Translations under genes and position numbers: made by a program
Shown: piece by piece, positions 35,190 through 44,110 of the stretch
How positions within the stretch are numbered: the stretch's first letter is position 1
Layout of the letters: every line of letters begins with the position of its first letter
Assembly (NCBI GenBank): GCA_012843025.1
Contig: DURT01000016.1
Location: forward strand, 1-64,000
Source: Tissierellia bacterium
Lineage (GTDB): Bacteria; Bacillota; Clostridia; Tissierellales; Sedimentibacteraceae
DNA: 64,000 bases
Direction of reading: 5' to 3'
The notes under the pieces: generated by a model
Database searches by the model: none
What the model was told of the DNA's origin: nothing
What the model saw: only the letters and a program-made list of their open reading frames with translations

Positions 35190-35864
35190 ATGTATGACCG
35201 AAGATTGGTAATCATCACAGGGCATTACGGCAGCGGGAAAACAGAATTTGCGGTAAATTACGCAATAAAATTGAAAGAGCAATTCGATAATGTAATTATA
35301 GTAGATATGGATATTGTTAATCCATATTTCAGATCAAGGGAAAAAAGAGACCTATTTAATAAAGAAGGAATTAAGGTTGTGGATAGCAACATAAAAAACG
35401 TTAATGTTGATTTACCGGCGCTGCCTGCTGAAATTTCAGGTGCAATTTTAAACAAAAATGCAAAGACAATTTTAGATGTGGGTGGTGATCCTGTTGGTGC
35501 CAGAGTCCTTTCAAGGTATGCGGAAGATATTAAAAGTATTGAATACGATATGTTTTTCGTAATAAATGGAAACAGACCCCAAACCAATACTTGCGATAAA
35601 GCAATAAAATATTTAAGAGCCATAGAAACAGCATCCGGGTTAAAGGTAACAGGATTAATAAATAATACTCATGTACTAAAAGATACATCTGTAGAGGATG
35701 TAGAGCGGGGGCATGAACTTACTAAAAAGGTATCCTGGGAAACGGATATTCCCATAAGATATGAATCTGCTTTAGAAAAAGTGGTATTAAATATTAATAA
35801 TAAAGAAATTTTAGAGAAAATATTCCCCATAAATCTTTATATGAGGGAAGATTGGATGAGTTAA
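35190..35864 (+). CDS. P-loop ATPase of the vor operon (MinD/ParA-like)
   Basis: The 224-residue protein has a Walker A motif, TGHYGSGKTEFAVNYA, near residue 8 and VDMDIVNPYFRSREKR near 40. ILDVGGDPVGARVLSRY and INGNRPQTNT also fit deviant-Walker ATPases of the MinD/NifH/CobQ group. Homologues commonly sit in ferredoxin-oxidoreductase operons of clostridia. A role in cofactor or cluster maturation is conceivable but unproven. The ATG at 35190 follows GGAGGGG; the ORF-track TTG start overlaps that site. Confidence 0.7.
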   Translation: MYDRRLVIITGHYGSGKTEFAVNYAIKLKEQFDNVIIVDMDIVNPYFRSREKRDLFNKEGIKVVDSNIKNVNVDLPALPAEISGAILNKNAKTILDVGGDPVGARVLSRYAEDIKSIEYDMFFVINGNRPQTNTCDKAIKYLRAIETASGLKVTGLINNTHVLKDTSVEDVERGHELTKKVSWETDIPIRYESALEKVVLNINNKEILEKIFPINLYMREDWMS

Positions 35865-35876
35865 AGGAGGCTTATC

Positions 35877-36092
35877 ATGGCAAAAGGAAGAACAACATTT
35901 AATGATGATGCATGCAAAGGGTGTGAGCTTTGTGTATCTGTATGTCCGGTAAAAATTATTGAATTAGACAAAGAAAGAATCAACAGCAAAGGTTACAGTC
36001 CGGCATACGTAACAGATCAGGAAAAGTGTATAGCTTGTGGCAACTGCGCAATTATGTGTCCCGATTCAGTTATTACGGTAGAAAGATTATAA
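35877..36092 (+). CDS. vorD: 2-oxoacid:ferredoxin oxidoreductase delta subunit (2x[4Fe-4S])
   Basis: A 71-residue ferredoxin-like protein with two complete cluster motifs, CKGCELCVSVCP and CIACGNCAIMCP. It carries electrons from the TPP-bound intermediate to external ferredoxin. It sits between the ATPase and the alpha subunit with strong ribosome binding sites on both, which fits the delta subunit of a four-subunit Vor. Confidence 0.9.
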   Translation: MAKGRTTFNDDACKGCELCVSVCPVKIIELDKERINSKGYSPAYVTDQEKCIACGNCAIMCPDSVITVERL

Positions 36093-36105
36093 TTGGAGGT
36101 AGATT

Positions 36106-37167
36106 ATGGCTAAGGTATTAATGAAAGGAAATGAAGCTGTTGGAGCAGCTGCTATAAAGGCAGGATGTAGATATTTTTTCGGATATCCCATAACCCCGTC
36201 CAGTGAGATTCCGGAATATATGGCAAAGGCTATGCCGGAAGTGGGAGGAGTATTTTTACAGGCTGAAAGTGAAATTGCTGCAATAAATATGGTTTACGGA
36301 GCAGGAGGGGCAGGAGCCAGAGTTATGACTGCATCTTCCAGTCCTGGGATATCATTGAAACAAGAAGGTATTACTTATTGTGCTGGTGCAGAAGTACCCT
36401 GTGTTATAGTGAACATGATGAGAGGAGGACCTGGACTGGGAAGTATACAGCCGGGACAGGCAGACTATTACCAAAGTACTAGAGGGGGCGGAAACGGCGA
36501 CTACAGAACCCTATGTTATGCTCCTGCAAGTATACAGGAAATTGTTGACTATGTTATGTTAGCCTTTGATAAAGCTGATTATTATAGAAATCCCGTATTA
36601 GTAATAGCTGACGGTATGATAGGTCAAATGATGGAAGCAGTTGAATTTAAGGATAGAGAAAAGATAGAGCTTCCTCCTAAGGATTGGGCAACTACAGGTA
36701 CAGGAGGAAAAAGAAAACCCAATAAAGTGAACTCCCTGTATTTACAGGCTGAACAGTTAGAAATTCATAACAAACGTTTACAACAGAAGTATAAAGAAAT
36801 GGAAGAAAATGAAGTTTTATACGAAGCCTATGGCTTAGAAGATGCGGAAGTTGTATGCGTGGCTTACGGAACGACTTCAAGAATAGTAAAATCAGCAATG
36901 AAGTTGGCGGAAGAAAAAGGAATTAAAACAGGAATAATCAGACCCATAACCGTGTGGCCCTTCCCCTATGATGTGTTTAAAGAAATAGGACCTAAGGCGA
37001 AGGGGATACTTGCCGTAGAAATGAGTGGGGGACAAATAGTTGATGATGTTAAGATAGGAATAGAAGGAAGACTTCCTGTTTATTTCAACGGTACAACAGG
37101 TGGTATGGTACCCACACCGGGAAGTATTTTGGCTAGTATAGAAAAAATTGCGGGAGGTACGAAATAA
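36106..37167 (+). CDS. vorB: 2-ketoisovalerate ferredoxin oxidoreductase subunit VorB (alpha)
   Basis: A 353-residue pyruvate-ferredoxin-oxidoreductase-type alpha chain: KGNEAVGAAAIKAGCRYFFGYPITPSSEIPEYMA at the N-terminus, then MTASSSPGISLKQEGI and RGGPGLGSIQPGQADYYQ. The C-terminal transketolase-like domain has VVCVAYGTTSRIVKSA and GIIRPITVWPFP. It forms the Vor complex with VorA, VorC and VorD, oxidising branched 2-oxoacids to acyl-CoA, CO2 and reduced ferredoxin. Substrate choice rests on the ptb/buk/ilvE context. Confidence 0.9.
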   Translation: MAKVLMKGNEAVGAAAIKAGCRYFFGYPITPSSEIPEYMAKAMPEVGGVFLQAESEIAAINMVYGAGGAGARVMTASSSPGISLKQEGITYCAGAEVPCVIVNMMRGGPGLGSIQPGQADYYQSTRGGGNGDYRTLCYAPASIQEIVDYVMLAFDKADYYRNPVLVIADGMIGQMMEAVEFKDREKIELPPKDWATTGTGGKRKPNKVNSLYLQAEQLEIHNKRLQQKYKEMEENEVLYEAYGLEDAEVVCVAYGTTSRIVKSAMKLAEEKGIKTGIIRPITVWPFPYDVFKEIGPKAKGILAVEMSGGQIVDDVKIGIEGRLPVYFNGTTGGMVPTPGSILASIEKIAGGTK

Positions 37168-37913
37168 TGGCAATAGTATACGAAAAATCAAAAGGTTTAA
37201 CAGACACACCATTTCATTATTGTCCAGGTTGCACCCATGGTATAATTCATAAATTAGTTGCAGAATCTTTGGTAGAATTAGGAGTGTTGGGAGAGGCTAT
37301 AGGGGTTGCTCCCGTAGGATGTTCTGTATTGGCCTACGAATATTTTAACTGTGACATGCAGGAAGCTGCTCACGGCAGAGCCCCTGCTGTTGCTACAGGT
37401 ATTAAGAGAGTACATCCGGATAAAGTAGTATTTGCCTACCAAGGAGACGGCGACTTAGCATCCATTGGTACTGCAGAAGTAGTACATGCGGCTCATAGAG
37501 GTGAAAAAATAACAACTATATTTGTGAACAATGCTATTTATGGTATGACAGGCGGTCAAATGGCTCCCACAACATTAGTTGGTCAAAGGTCGACTACATC
37601 TCCCTTTGGAAGAGATGAAGCTCATTGCGGAAAACCTATAAGAATTGCAGAAATGCTGGCAACTATAGACGGTGCTAAATTTGTTGAAAGAGTGGCGGTA
37701 AACTCACCCGCAAATGTCAGGAAGGCAAAGAAGGCTATTAAAAGAGCTTTTGAATGTCAGTTGGCAGGTAAAGGCTTTGCAATAGTGGAAGTATTATCTA
37801 CATGTCCTACAAACTGGGGTTTTACTCCCGTAAAAGCCTTAGAGTGGCTAAAAGATAATATGATTCCATATTATCCTTTAGGAAATTTCAGAGATTTTGA
37901 GGAGGAGAAATAG
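37167..37913 (+). CDS. vorA: 2-ketoisovalerate ferredoxin oxidoreductase subunit VorA (TPP-binding beta)
   Basis: A 248-residue TPP-binding subunit. FHYCPGCTHGIIHKL near residue 17 is the family start, and the thiamine diphosphate motif is AYQGDGDLASIGTAEVVHAAHRGEKITTIFVNNAIYGMTGGQ. It overlaps the vorB stop codon by one base, giving tight coupling. Confidence 0.92.
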   Translation: MAIVYEKSKGLTDTPFHYCPGCTHGIIHKLVAESLVELGVLGEAIGVAPVGCSVLAYEYFNCDMQEAAHGRAPAVATGIKRVHPDKVVFAYQGDGDLASIGTAEVVHAAHRGEKITTIFVNNAIYGMTGGQMAPTTLVGQRSTTSPFGRDEAHCGKPIRIAEMLATIDGAKFVERVAVNSPANVRKAKKAIKRAFECQLAGKGFAIVEVLSTCPTNWGFTPVKALEWLKDNMIPYYPLGNFRDFEEEK

Positions 37914-37914
37914 T

Positions 37915-38463
37915 ATGGAAGAAAAAGTAATTATGGCTGGTTTCGGAGGTCAGGGAGTAATGGCCATAGGCAGATTGTTAGCTTATGCAGGAATGATTGA
38001 AAACAAGCACGTAACATGGCTTCCATCTTATGGTCCGGAAATGAGAGGAGGTACTGCAAATTGTGCTGTTGTTGTATCAGATGAACCAATAGGATCACCT
38101 CTTATTTCAAAGGACGGAACGGCAGCAATCGTTTTAAATCTACCATCCTTGTTAAAATTTGAAAAAGAAATCATACCGGGAGGTAAAATAATCATTAATA
38201 AATCATTAATAGATGCAGAGCCTTCCAGAGAAGATATTGATGCCTACTATGTTCCAGCAAATGAATTAGCCATGGAACTTGGGAACAGTAAAATAGCTAA
38301 TATGGTAATGTTAGGTGCTTATTTGGAACTAACAAAAATAGTTAAAATTGATTCTGTATTGGATGCTTTTGTAAAAGTATTTGGTGAAGATAAAGCTCAT
38401 TTAATTCCTATTAATAAAGAAGCTTTGTTAAAAGGTGCAGAAGCTGTAAAAACATATGTTTAA
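37915..38463 (+). CDS. vorC: 2-ketoisovalerate ferredoxin oxidoreductase subunit VorC (gamma)
   Basis: A 182-residue gamma subunit with AGFGGQGVMAIGRLLAYAGMIENKHVTWLPSYGPEMRGGTANCAVVVSDEPIGSP. This is typical of the CoA-handling gamma chains of pyruvate/2-oxoacid ferredoxin oxidoreductases. The ATG at 37915 directly follows the vorA stop; its GAGGAGGAG site lies inside vorA. It is the last gene of the Vor unit. Confidence 0.92.
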   Translation: MEEKVIMAGFGGQGVMAIGRLLAYAGMIENKHVTWLPSYGPEMRGGTANCAVVVSDEPIGSPLISKDGTAAIVLNLPSLLKFEKEIIPGGKIIINKSLIDAEPSREDIDAYYVPANELAMELGNSKIANMVMLGAYLELTKIVKIDSVLDAFVKVFGEDKAHLIPINKEALLKGAEAVKTYV

Positions 38464-38522
38464 TTGTAGTTGAAATCTTATTATTAAAATGGTAGTATAA
38501 TTAAAATCAAGGAGGTAGAGGA

Positions 38523-39545
38523 ATGAAAAAAAAGGACATTAATTGGTCAGAATTAGGATTTAACTACATTAAGACAGACAAGAGATATATATCCTATTGG
38601 AAAGACGGAGAATGGGATGAAGGTCAACTTATAGAAGATAACAAAGTTCATATTAGTGAAGGTTCTACATGTTTGCACTACGGTCAGGAATGTTTTGAAG
38701 GATTAAAAGCCTACGGTACAAAAGACGGAGGAATTCAACTGTTCAGACCTGATGAAAACGCAAAGCGTATGCAAACAAGCTGCGAAAGACTAATGATGCC
38801 GAAGATTCCTGTGGAAAAATTCGTCGATGCCTGTGTACAGGTGGTTAAAGCTAATGCAGAATGGGTTCCCCCTTACGGAACAGGAGCAACTTTTTATTTA
38901 AGACCCTATGTAATAGGTGTGGGAGACAATATCGGAGTAAAACCTGCAAATGAATATATATTCGGTGTGTTCGGAATGCCGGTGGGACCATACTTTAAAG
39001 GAGGTATGACACCTGTAAACTTTATAACTACTGATTATGACAGGGCAGCACCTAATGGAACGGGTAAAATAAAAGTAGGTGGAAACTATGCAGCAAGTTT
39101 ATATTCCCACATGGAAGCAGTTAAGAAAGGATTTGCTGACTGTATCTACCTAGATCCCTTGACTCATACGAAAATAGATGAAGTGGGAGCAGCAAACTTC
39201 TTTGGTATTACAAAGGACAATAAGTTCATAACACCTCATTCATCTTCAATACTACCAAGTATTACTAGAATTTCCCTGATGCAGGTAGCAAGAGATTATC
39301 TAAATATGGAAGCAATTGAAACAGATGTATATATTGACAAATTAGATGACTTAAAAGAGGCAGGTGCTTGTGGAACTGCAGCAGTAATAACTCCAATAGG
39401 AGGAATTGAACATAAAGGCAAAATGCACGTATTTTACAGTCAAACAGAAGTAGGACCTATAACCAAAAAATTGTATGACACCTTGTGCGGAATTCAATTT
39501 GGTGACATAGAAGCACCAGAAGGCTGGATACACAAGGTAATGTAA
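38523..39545 (+). CDS. ilvE: Branched-chain amino acid aminotransferase
   Basis: A 340-residue fold-type IV PLP enzyme. It has [23 protein letters not shown]-type segments, [17 protein letters not shown] with the PLP lysine, [24 protein letters not shown] and the phosphate-binding [13 protein letters not shown]. It interconverts Val/Leu/Ile and the 2-oxoacids that feed the Vor complex. It lies 59 bp after vorC without a visible terminator between them, so read-through from the sigma-54 promoter is possible. A weak SigA-like TATAAT near 38495 could give basal expression. Confidence 0.93.
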   Translation: MKKKDINWSELGFNYIKTDKRYISYWKDGEWDEGQLIEDNKVHISEGSTCLHYGQECFEGLKAYGTKDGGIQLFRPDENAKRMQTSCERLMMPKIPVEKFVDACVQVVKANAEWVPPYGTGATFYLRPYVIGVGDNIGVKPANEYIFGVFGMPVGPYFKGGMTPVNFITTDYDRAAPNGTGKIKVGGNYAASLYSHMEAVKKGFADCIYLDPLTHTKIDEVGAANFFGITKDNKFITPHSSSILPSITRISLMQVARDYLNMEAIETDVYIDKLDDLKEAGACGTAAVITPIGGIEHKGKMHVFYSQTEVGPITKKLYDTLCGIQFGDIEAPEGWIHKVM

Positions 39546-39560
39546 AGAATCGAATCATTG

Positions 39561-39588
39561 GAGACAGTGGATACCCTGTCTCTTTTTT
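39561..39588 (+). terminator. Rho-independent terminator after ilvE
   Basis: GAGACAG-T-GG-ATA-CC-CTGTCTC, a 7+2-bp stem followed by six T residues. Confidence 0.92.
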
Positions 39589-39589
39589 C

Positions 39590-39618
39590 TTCAAAGTTTT
39601 ATAAGTTTGTGGTATTAT
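39590..39618 (+). promoter_or_regulatory. SigA-type promoter of the leader RNA and queG
   Basis: TTCAAA, 17 bp, TATTAT. It starts in the T tail of the ilvE terminator, and the inferred transcription start is near 39625. Confidence 0.55.
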
Positions 39619-39621
39619 AAA

Positions 39622-39703
39622 GTGAAAGGGATACACCTTCTCCGTAAGGGTAAGCCCATAGGGTCAGAAGGAATGTCCCCCTTTGTTGGGGATTCACCTT
39701 TTT
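39622..39703 (+). ncRNA. Candidate structured leader RNA with terminator, upstream of queG
   Basis: About 80 nt fold into a compact multi-branch structure. A closing helix GTGAA (39622)/TTCAC (39693) encloses CCTTCT (39636)/AGAAGG (39666) and TCCCC-N7-GGGGA (39676-39692). Inside the second helix GGG-TAAG-CCC and CCC-ATA-GGG are mutually exclusive. The outer helix abuts TTTTT (39699-39703), so the folded form looks like an intrinsic terminator 50 nt before queG. I do not recognise a known riboswitch or 6S class. It could instead be a small independent RNA. Confidence 0.5.
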
Positions 39704-39753
39704 AGTTAATGAAAGACTTGTGAATAAGATATCCCCTATAAGTGAGGTAGTAT

Positions 39754-40839
39754 ATGAAACAAATTATTAAAGAAGTTGCTAATAAATTAGGAATTGATAC
39801 GGTTGGAATTAATAGTTGTATAGATTATTCATATTTAAGGGAATTCCTGCTAAAAAGGAAGATTAATAAGGAAGACTGTGAATTTGAAGAGGTTAATATA
39901 GATAAAAGATTAAGGGCAAGGAATTTGTTTCCTGAATGTAAAAGTATAATTGCTATTGGAATTCCTTATGGAAGAGGCTATAGACTACCTGCTTTTACCG
40001 GAAAAGGTCTTTTAAGCGTATCTTCATTCGGTGAAGATTATCATAAAAGGATAAAGAGATTATTAAACAAATTAGCAGAAGAATTGAATAAATATTTAAG
40101 TTTTAAATATGTTGACTGTGTAGATACATCTTTTCTTATAGATAAGGAGGTATGCAGGACTGCTGGTCTTGGAGATTACGGGAAAAATAGCCTTCTTATT
40201 AATAAATACCAGGGTTCCTTTATTAACTTGGGATACCTTTTGACTGATTTAGAGATAGAAGGGGATACTATAGAAAGTAAGGATGTTTGTGGCAATTGTA
40301 ATATATGTGTGATAAGTTGCCCCAATGGAGCGATTTTTCCTGAAGGTGGAATTAACGCAAGAAAATGCATATCCTATTTAACCCAGACAAAAAACTATAT
40401 TCCCCTTAATTATAGAGAAAAAATGGGAAGACAGATATACGGTTGTGATATATGTCAGTTGGTATGTCCTAAGAACAAAGAATTTCTTAATGAAGAAACA
40501 AACAATGATTATTCAACCCTTTCAGTAGATTTAGAAGAATTGCTTTCCATATCCAATAAGGACTTTGTAAAAAGATATGGACATACTGCGGGAAGCTGGA
40601 GAGGAAAAAACATATGGAAAAGAAATGCCATTATTTCCATGGGTAATCTAAAATTAAAGAGTATGTTCCCTTTATTAAAGTATGAACTTTCTAATCCTTC
40701 GGAAATGATAAAAATTTATACGGCATGGTCTTTATTGGAAATAGATAGAAATTCAGCAAAAGATATTTTATTCAATGATTTAAAATATGAAAATGAATCA
40801 GTGAAAAAAGAATATTTAAAACTTTTGGAGTCAATATGA
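39754..40839 (+). CDS. queG: Epoxyqueuosine reductase
   Basis: A 361-residue QueG. The N-terminal cobalamin-binding region includes FPECKSIIAIGIPYG and TAGLGDYGKNSLLINKYQGSFINLGYLLTDLEIE. Two [4Fe-4S] motifs follow, CGNCNICVISCP and CDICQLVCP. A C-terminal HEAT-like segment (IISMGNLKLKSMFPLLKYELSNPSEMIKIYTAWSLLEID) is present. It performs the last step of queuosine formation in tRNA. A GAGGTAG site precedes the start. The structured leader upstream may control it. The stop codon overlaps the start of the DUF503 gene. Confidence 0.93.
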   Translation: MKQIIKEVANKLGIDTVGINSCIDYSYLREFLLKRKINKEDCEFEEVNIDKRLRARNLFPECKSIIAIGIPYGRGYRLPAFTGKGLLSVSSFGEDYHKRIKRLLNKLAEELNKYLSFKYVDCVDTSFLIDKEVCRTAGLGDYGKNSLLINKYQGSFINLGYLLTDLEIEGDTIESKDVCGNCNICVISCPNGAIFPEGGINARKCISYLTQTKNYIPLNYREKMGRQIYGCDICQLVCPKNKEFLNEETNNDYSTLSVDLEELLSISNKDFVKRYGHTAGSWRGKNIWKRNAIISMGNLKLKSMFPLLKYELSNPSEMIKIYTAWSLLEIDRNSAKDILFNDLKYENESVKKEYLKLLESI

Positions 40840-41117
40840 TAGTGTGTACTTGTGAAATTGAAATTTTAATTTACGAAGCAAATTCTTTGAAAGAAAAAAG
40901 AAAAGTAATTAAAAGTATTATTGAAAGAATAAAATCCAAATACAATGTTTCTGTGGCAGAAGTAGGTTTTAATGAACTGTGGAACAGGTCATTAATAGGA
41001 TTGGCTGTTGTATCTAATAATAAAAATTTATGTGAATCAGCAATAAATAAAATAATTTCATTTATTGAAAATGATGAAAGAGTGGAAATAATAAATTGTT
41101 ACAGGGAGATAATTTAA
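40836..41117 (+). CDS. DUF503 family protein (YlxP-like)
   Basis: The 93-residue product (CTCEIEILIYEANSLKEKRKVIKSIIERIKSKYNVSVAEVGFNELWNRSLIGLAVVSNN) is a clear DUF503 member. These proteins have a ferredoxin-like fold and in Bacillus lie near ribosome-biogenesis genes; their activity is unknown. It overlaps queG by four bases (ATGA) and its stop overlaps the next start, so queG-DUF503-nth is one coupled transcript. Confidence 0.85.
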   Translation: MIVCTCEIEILIYEANSLKEKRKVIKSIIERIKSKYNVSVAEVGFNELWNRSLIGLAVVSNNKNLCESAINKIISFIENDERVEIINCYREII

Positions 41118-41752
41118 TGAATAAGGCAGAAAAAGTATATGAACTGTTAAAGATAGATTATCCTGATGCAAAATGTGGTCTAAATTATGAAACGCCTTTT
41201 CAGCTTTTAATATCTACCATGTTAAGTGCCCAGACTACGGATAAAAGTGTTAATAATGTTACAGAGGAACTTTACAAGGAATATCCTGATTTAGAAAGTT
41301 TTTTAACCCTGTCCCAGGAAGAAATAGAAGAGAAAATAAAAAAAATTGGGATTTATAAGAATAAGGCTAAAAATATATATAATACTCTTAGAGAATTGAA
41401 AGAAAGATTTAAGGGTGAAGTACCAAGAACAATGGAAGAATTAATGTCCTTGCCGGGTGTGGGAAGGAAGACAGCATCGGTGGTGCTGGTTGAAGCTTTT
41501 AATATACCTGCTTTTCCAGTGGACACCCATATTTTTAGAGTTACCAGGCGGATAGGTATAGCAAAAGGAAGTACAGCAGATAAGGTTTCAGATGAAATGA
41601 TGAAAAAGCTTCCCAAGTATAAATGGCATCTTATGCATCATTTATTAATTACCCACGGCAGATCTATATGTACGGCCAAATCTCCCAAGTGTGAAAAATG
41701 CAGTTTAATAACACTATGTAACTACGGTAAGAAAATGGTAAGAAATATTTAA
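41117..41752 (+). CDS. nth: Endonuclease III
   Basis: The 211-residue enzyme removes oxidised pyrimidines and cleaves the AP site. The helix-hairpin-helix LPGVGRKTASVVL contains the catalytic lysine, and FPVDTHIFRV the catalytic aspartate. The C-terminal iron-sulphur loop C-TAKSPK-C-EK-C-SLITL-C is complete. The ATG at 41117 overlaps the DUF503 stop and follows AGGGAG. Confidence 0.95.
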   Translation: MNKAEKVYELLKIDYPDAKCGLNYETPFQLLISTMLSAQTTDKSVNNVTEELYKEYPDLESFLTLSQEEIEEKIKKIGIYKNKAKNIYNTLRELKERFKGEVPRTMEELMSLPGVGRKTASVVLVEAFNIPAFPVDTHIFRVTRRIGIAKGSTADKVSDEMMKKLPKYKWHLMHHLLITHGRSICTAKSPKCEKCSLITLCNYGKKMVRNI

Positions 41753-41781
41753 TAATTTTTCTTTATTATCTTACAAATTAA

Positions 41782-41790
41782 TGGTATAAT
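41782..41790 (+). promoter_or_regulatory. Extended -10 promoter of trmL
   Basis: TGGTATAAT with a weak TTTATT -35 17 bp upstream, about 30 bp before the trmL start. Confidence 0.5.
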
Positions 41791-41818
41791 TTCAAATGGA
41801 TTAAAAAAGGAGAAAAAA

Positions 41819-42289
41819 ATGTCGTTAAATGTCGTTTTATTTGAGCCGGAAATACCACAGAATACTGGTAATATAGCAAGAACTTGTGCTGCAACTGGAT
41901 CTAAACTTCATTTAATCAAGCCTTTGGGTTTTTCTGTAAAGGATAAATACTTAAAAAGGGCAGGACTGGATTACTGGAGTTTAGTGGACATTGTATACCA
42001 TGAAAGTTTCGAGGAATTTAAGAAAACTGTAGGCAATAATAGAGTATTTATTTCAACAACTAAAGAAAGCAGATTTTATACGGATGTAACATATACAGAT
42101 GGATGTTACATTCTTTTTGGAAAGGAAACAGCTGGCCTTCCAGATTATATACATGAAGAATACTTAGAAAACAGAATAAGGATTCCCATGGTTGATAAGG
42201 AAAATGTAAGATCTTTAAATTTAGCCAATTCCGTCAACATTGTAGTATATGAAGCATTACGACAATTGGGATTTCCACAAATGATATAG
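41819..42289 (+). CDS. trmL: tRNA (cytidine(34)-2'-O)-methyltransferase
   Basis: A 156-residue SPOUT methyltransferase. It starts LNVVLFEPEIPQNTGNIARTCAATGSKLHLIKPLGF, and its SAM knot is in YILFGKETAGLP and RIPMVDKENVRSLNLANSVNIVVYEALRQ. It methylates the wobble nucleotide of leucine tRNAs. It precedes the Na/Pi transporter gene by 8 bp, apparently an operon without functional link. Confidence 0.93.
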   Translation: MSLNVVLFEPEIPQNTGNIARTCAATGSKLHLIKPLGFSVKDKYLKRAGLDYWSLVDIVYHESFEEFKKTVGNNRVFISTTKESRFYTDVTYTDGCYILFGKETAGLPDYIHEEYLENRIRIPMVDKENVRSLNLANSVNIVVYEALRQLGFPQMI

Positions 42290-42297
42290 GAGGAACT

Positions 42298-43899
42298 ATG
42301 GATATAGCAATTGGTTTAATTGGGGGATTGGGGTTATTTCTTTTCGGAATGAGCTACATGGGAGACGGTCTTCAGAAAGCTGCAGGAAGTAAAATGAAAG
42401 ATATTTTAGCAGCTTTAACGAAAACTAAACTAATGGGTGTATTGGTAGGGACCCTGGTAACAGGAGTAATTCAAAGCAGTAGCGCTACTACAGTTATGGT
42501 TGTAGGTTTTGTTAATGCAGGCTTAATGAATGTAAGTCAAGCTGTAGGAATAATAATGGGAGCAAATATTGGTACTACTGTGACTGCCTTTTTAGTATCC
42601 CTGAACATAACTCAAATTGCAACTTTTATGGTTGGAGTTGGTGTAGTAATATACTTGGTTGCTAAAAAACGAAAAGTAAAAACTATAGGAGAAGTAATAA
42701 TAGGTTTCGGTATTTTGTTTGTAGGCATGGATCTAATGTCTGGTTCAATGGCTCCCTTAAGGTCTAATCCTGCTTTTACCGGTATGATAACCCAGTTCGA
42801 TAATCCTTTCCTGGGAATTTTAGTAGGCTTTGTATTGACAGCCATACTTCAGAGCAGTAGTGCTACTACAGGATTATTAATTGCGGTTTCTATAACAGGG
42901 GTAATTACCTTTGAACAGGCATATCCCATTGTTTTTGGACAAAATATAGGAACTTGTGTTACTGCATTACTTTCTAGTATAGGAGCAAATAGAACTGCCA
43001 AAAGAGCCGCTGTAATACACTTGCTCTTTAATTTGATTGGTACTCTATTTTTCATTGTATTCCTGAGAAAGCCTGTTCAATGGATTATATTCCAATTGGT
43101 GCCTGTAAGTGTACCCAAGCAAATTGCTGCTGGACATATATTCTTTAACGTAATAAATGTTATTGTTATGTTCCCTTTTTCTGAGTTATTAGTTAAGGCA
43201 TCAGAATTATTGATTAGAAAAGATGACAGTGAAACAGAACATATTACAAAGTATATTGATGAAAGACTTTTAGTAACTCCTTCTATTGCCTTGACTCAAA
43301 CTGCGAGGGAAGTGTTGCACTTAGGAAATTTAGCTATTTCCCAATTTGAAGCTGCAATAAAGGCACTTTTTGATGAAGATGAAGATGCAGCTCATAAGAT
43401 ATTTGAAATAGAAAGTAAAATTAATGCCATAAATCAGGCTACCGTAGAGTTCTTAGTAAAGTTGGACAAAACTTCTCTTACCAATTATGAAAAGGATAAG
43501 TTGGTAGTTTTATTAAACTCAATTAACGATATAGAAAGAGTTGGAGACCATATTGACAATATAGGGGAGTTAGCCTTAGACAAAATTGAAAATAAAGCCG
43601 TTTTTTCAGAAGAAGCAATCAAAGAACTAAGAGATATGTTTGATGTAACTTTAGAAGCTTATAAACAGTCTTTAAATGCTTTGGCATCTATTGGCTTAGA
43701 AGAGTGCAACATAGTCAGAAAATATGAAGAGGATATTGATAATATGTATAAGACTCTTAGGAAAAATCATATTGACAGACTTAATAATCTAATCTGTGAA
43801 CCTAATTCAGGAATAGTATTCTTGGATGTTATAAGCAACTTGGAAAGAATCGGCGACCATTCATTAAATATAGCCGAATCAATTCTTGAGGTAATTTAA
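42298..43899 (+). CDS. Na/Pi cotransporter family protein with PhoU-like C-terminus
   Basis: A 533-residue protein. The membrane part (residues 1-310) has the two inverted family repeats with QSSSATT motifs (GVIQSSSATTVMVVGFVNAG and AILQSSSATTGLLIAVSITG). The C-terminal third is helical and PhoU-like (NDIERVGDHIDNIGEL and NLERIGDHSLNIAESI). Such proteins import phosphate with sodium, and the PhoU-like part probably gates flux. It is followed by a strong terminator. Confidence 0.9.
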   Translation: MDIAIGLIGGLGLFLFGMSYMGDGLQKAAGSKMKDILAALTKTKLMGVLVGTLVTGVIQSSSATTVMVVGFVNAGLMNVSQAVGIIMGANIGTTVTAFLVSLNITQIATFMVGVGVVIYLVAKKRKVKTIGEVIIGFGILFVGMDLMSGSMAPLRSNPAFTGMITQFDNPFLGILVGFVLTAILQSSSATTGLLIAVSITGVITFEQAYPIVFGQNIGTCVTALLSSIGANRTAKRAAVIHLLFNLIGTLFFIVFLRKPVQWIIFQLVPVSVPKQIAAGHIFFNVINVIVMFPFSELLVKASELLIRKDDSETEHITKYIDERLLVTPSIALTQTAREVLHLGNLAISQFEAAIKALFDEDEDAAHKIFEIESKINAINQATVEFLVKLDKTSLTNYEKDKLVVLLNSINDIERVGDHIDNIGELALDKIENKAVFSEEAIKELRDMFDVTLEAYKQSLNALASIGLEECNIVRKYEEDIDNMYKTLRKNHIDRLNNLICEPNSGIVFLDVISNLERIGDHSLNIAESILEVI

Positions 43900-43922
43900 T
43901 ATATAGAATAAAGAAGGAATAT

Positions 43923-43954
43923 AAGAGCAGACAATACCAGGGTCTGCTCTTTTT
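43923..43954 (+). terminator. Rho-independent terminator after the Na/Pi cotransporter gene
   Basis: AAGAGCAGAC...GTCTGCTCTTTTT, a stem of about 9 bp with a T tail. Confidence 0.92.
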
Positions 43955-44072
43955 GAACTCATGTAAAATATTACTTGAAGGTATTATTATAATTGTAAGG
44001 CCTACATATAATAAGAATACTCAGTAAGTAAGGATGGCTTAAATAAAAAGATGATTACAAAATAAAATAAGA

Positions 44073-44081
44073 TGGTATAAT
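44073..44081 (+). promoter_or_regulatory. Extended -10 promoter of the thioredoxin-reductase-like gene
   Basis: TGGTATAAT about 30 bp upstream of the start codon; no clear -35. Confidence 0.45.
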
Positions 44082-44110
44082 TAATATTGAAAACATTTTA
44101 GAGGTGAGAT

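Noticed and set aside
39622-39703. Leader RNA as a T-box, SAM, cobalamin or preQ1 riboswitch
   Set aside because: None of the diagnostic sequences of those classes is present; it is kept only as an unclassified candidate.
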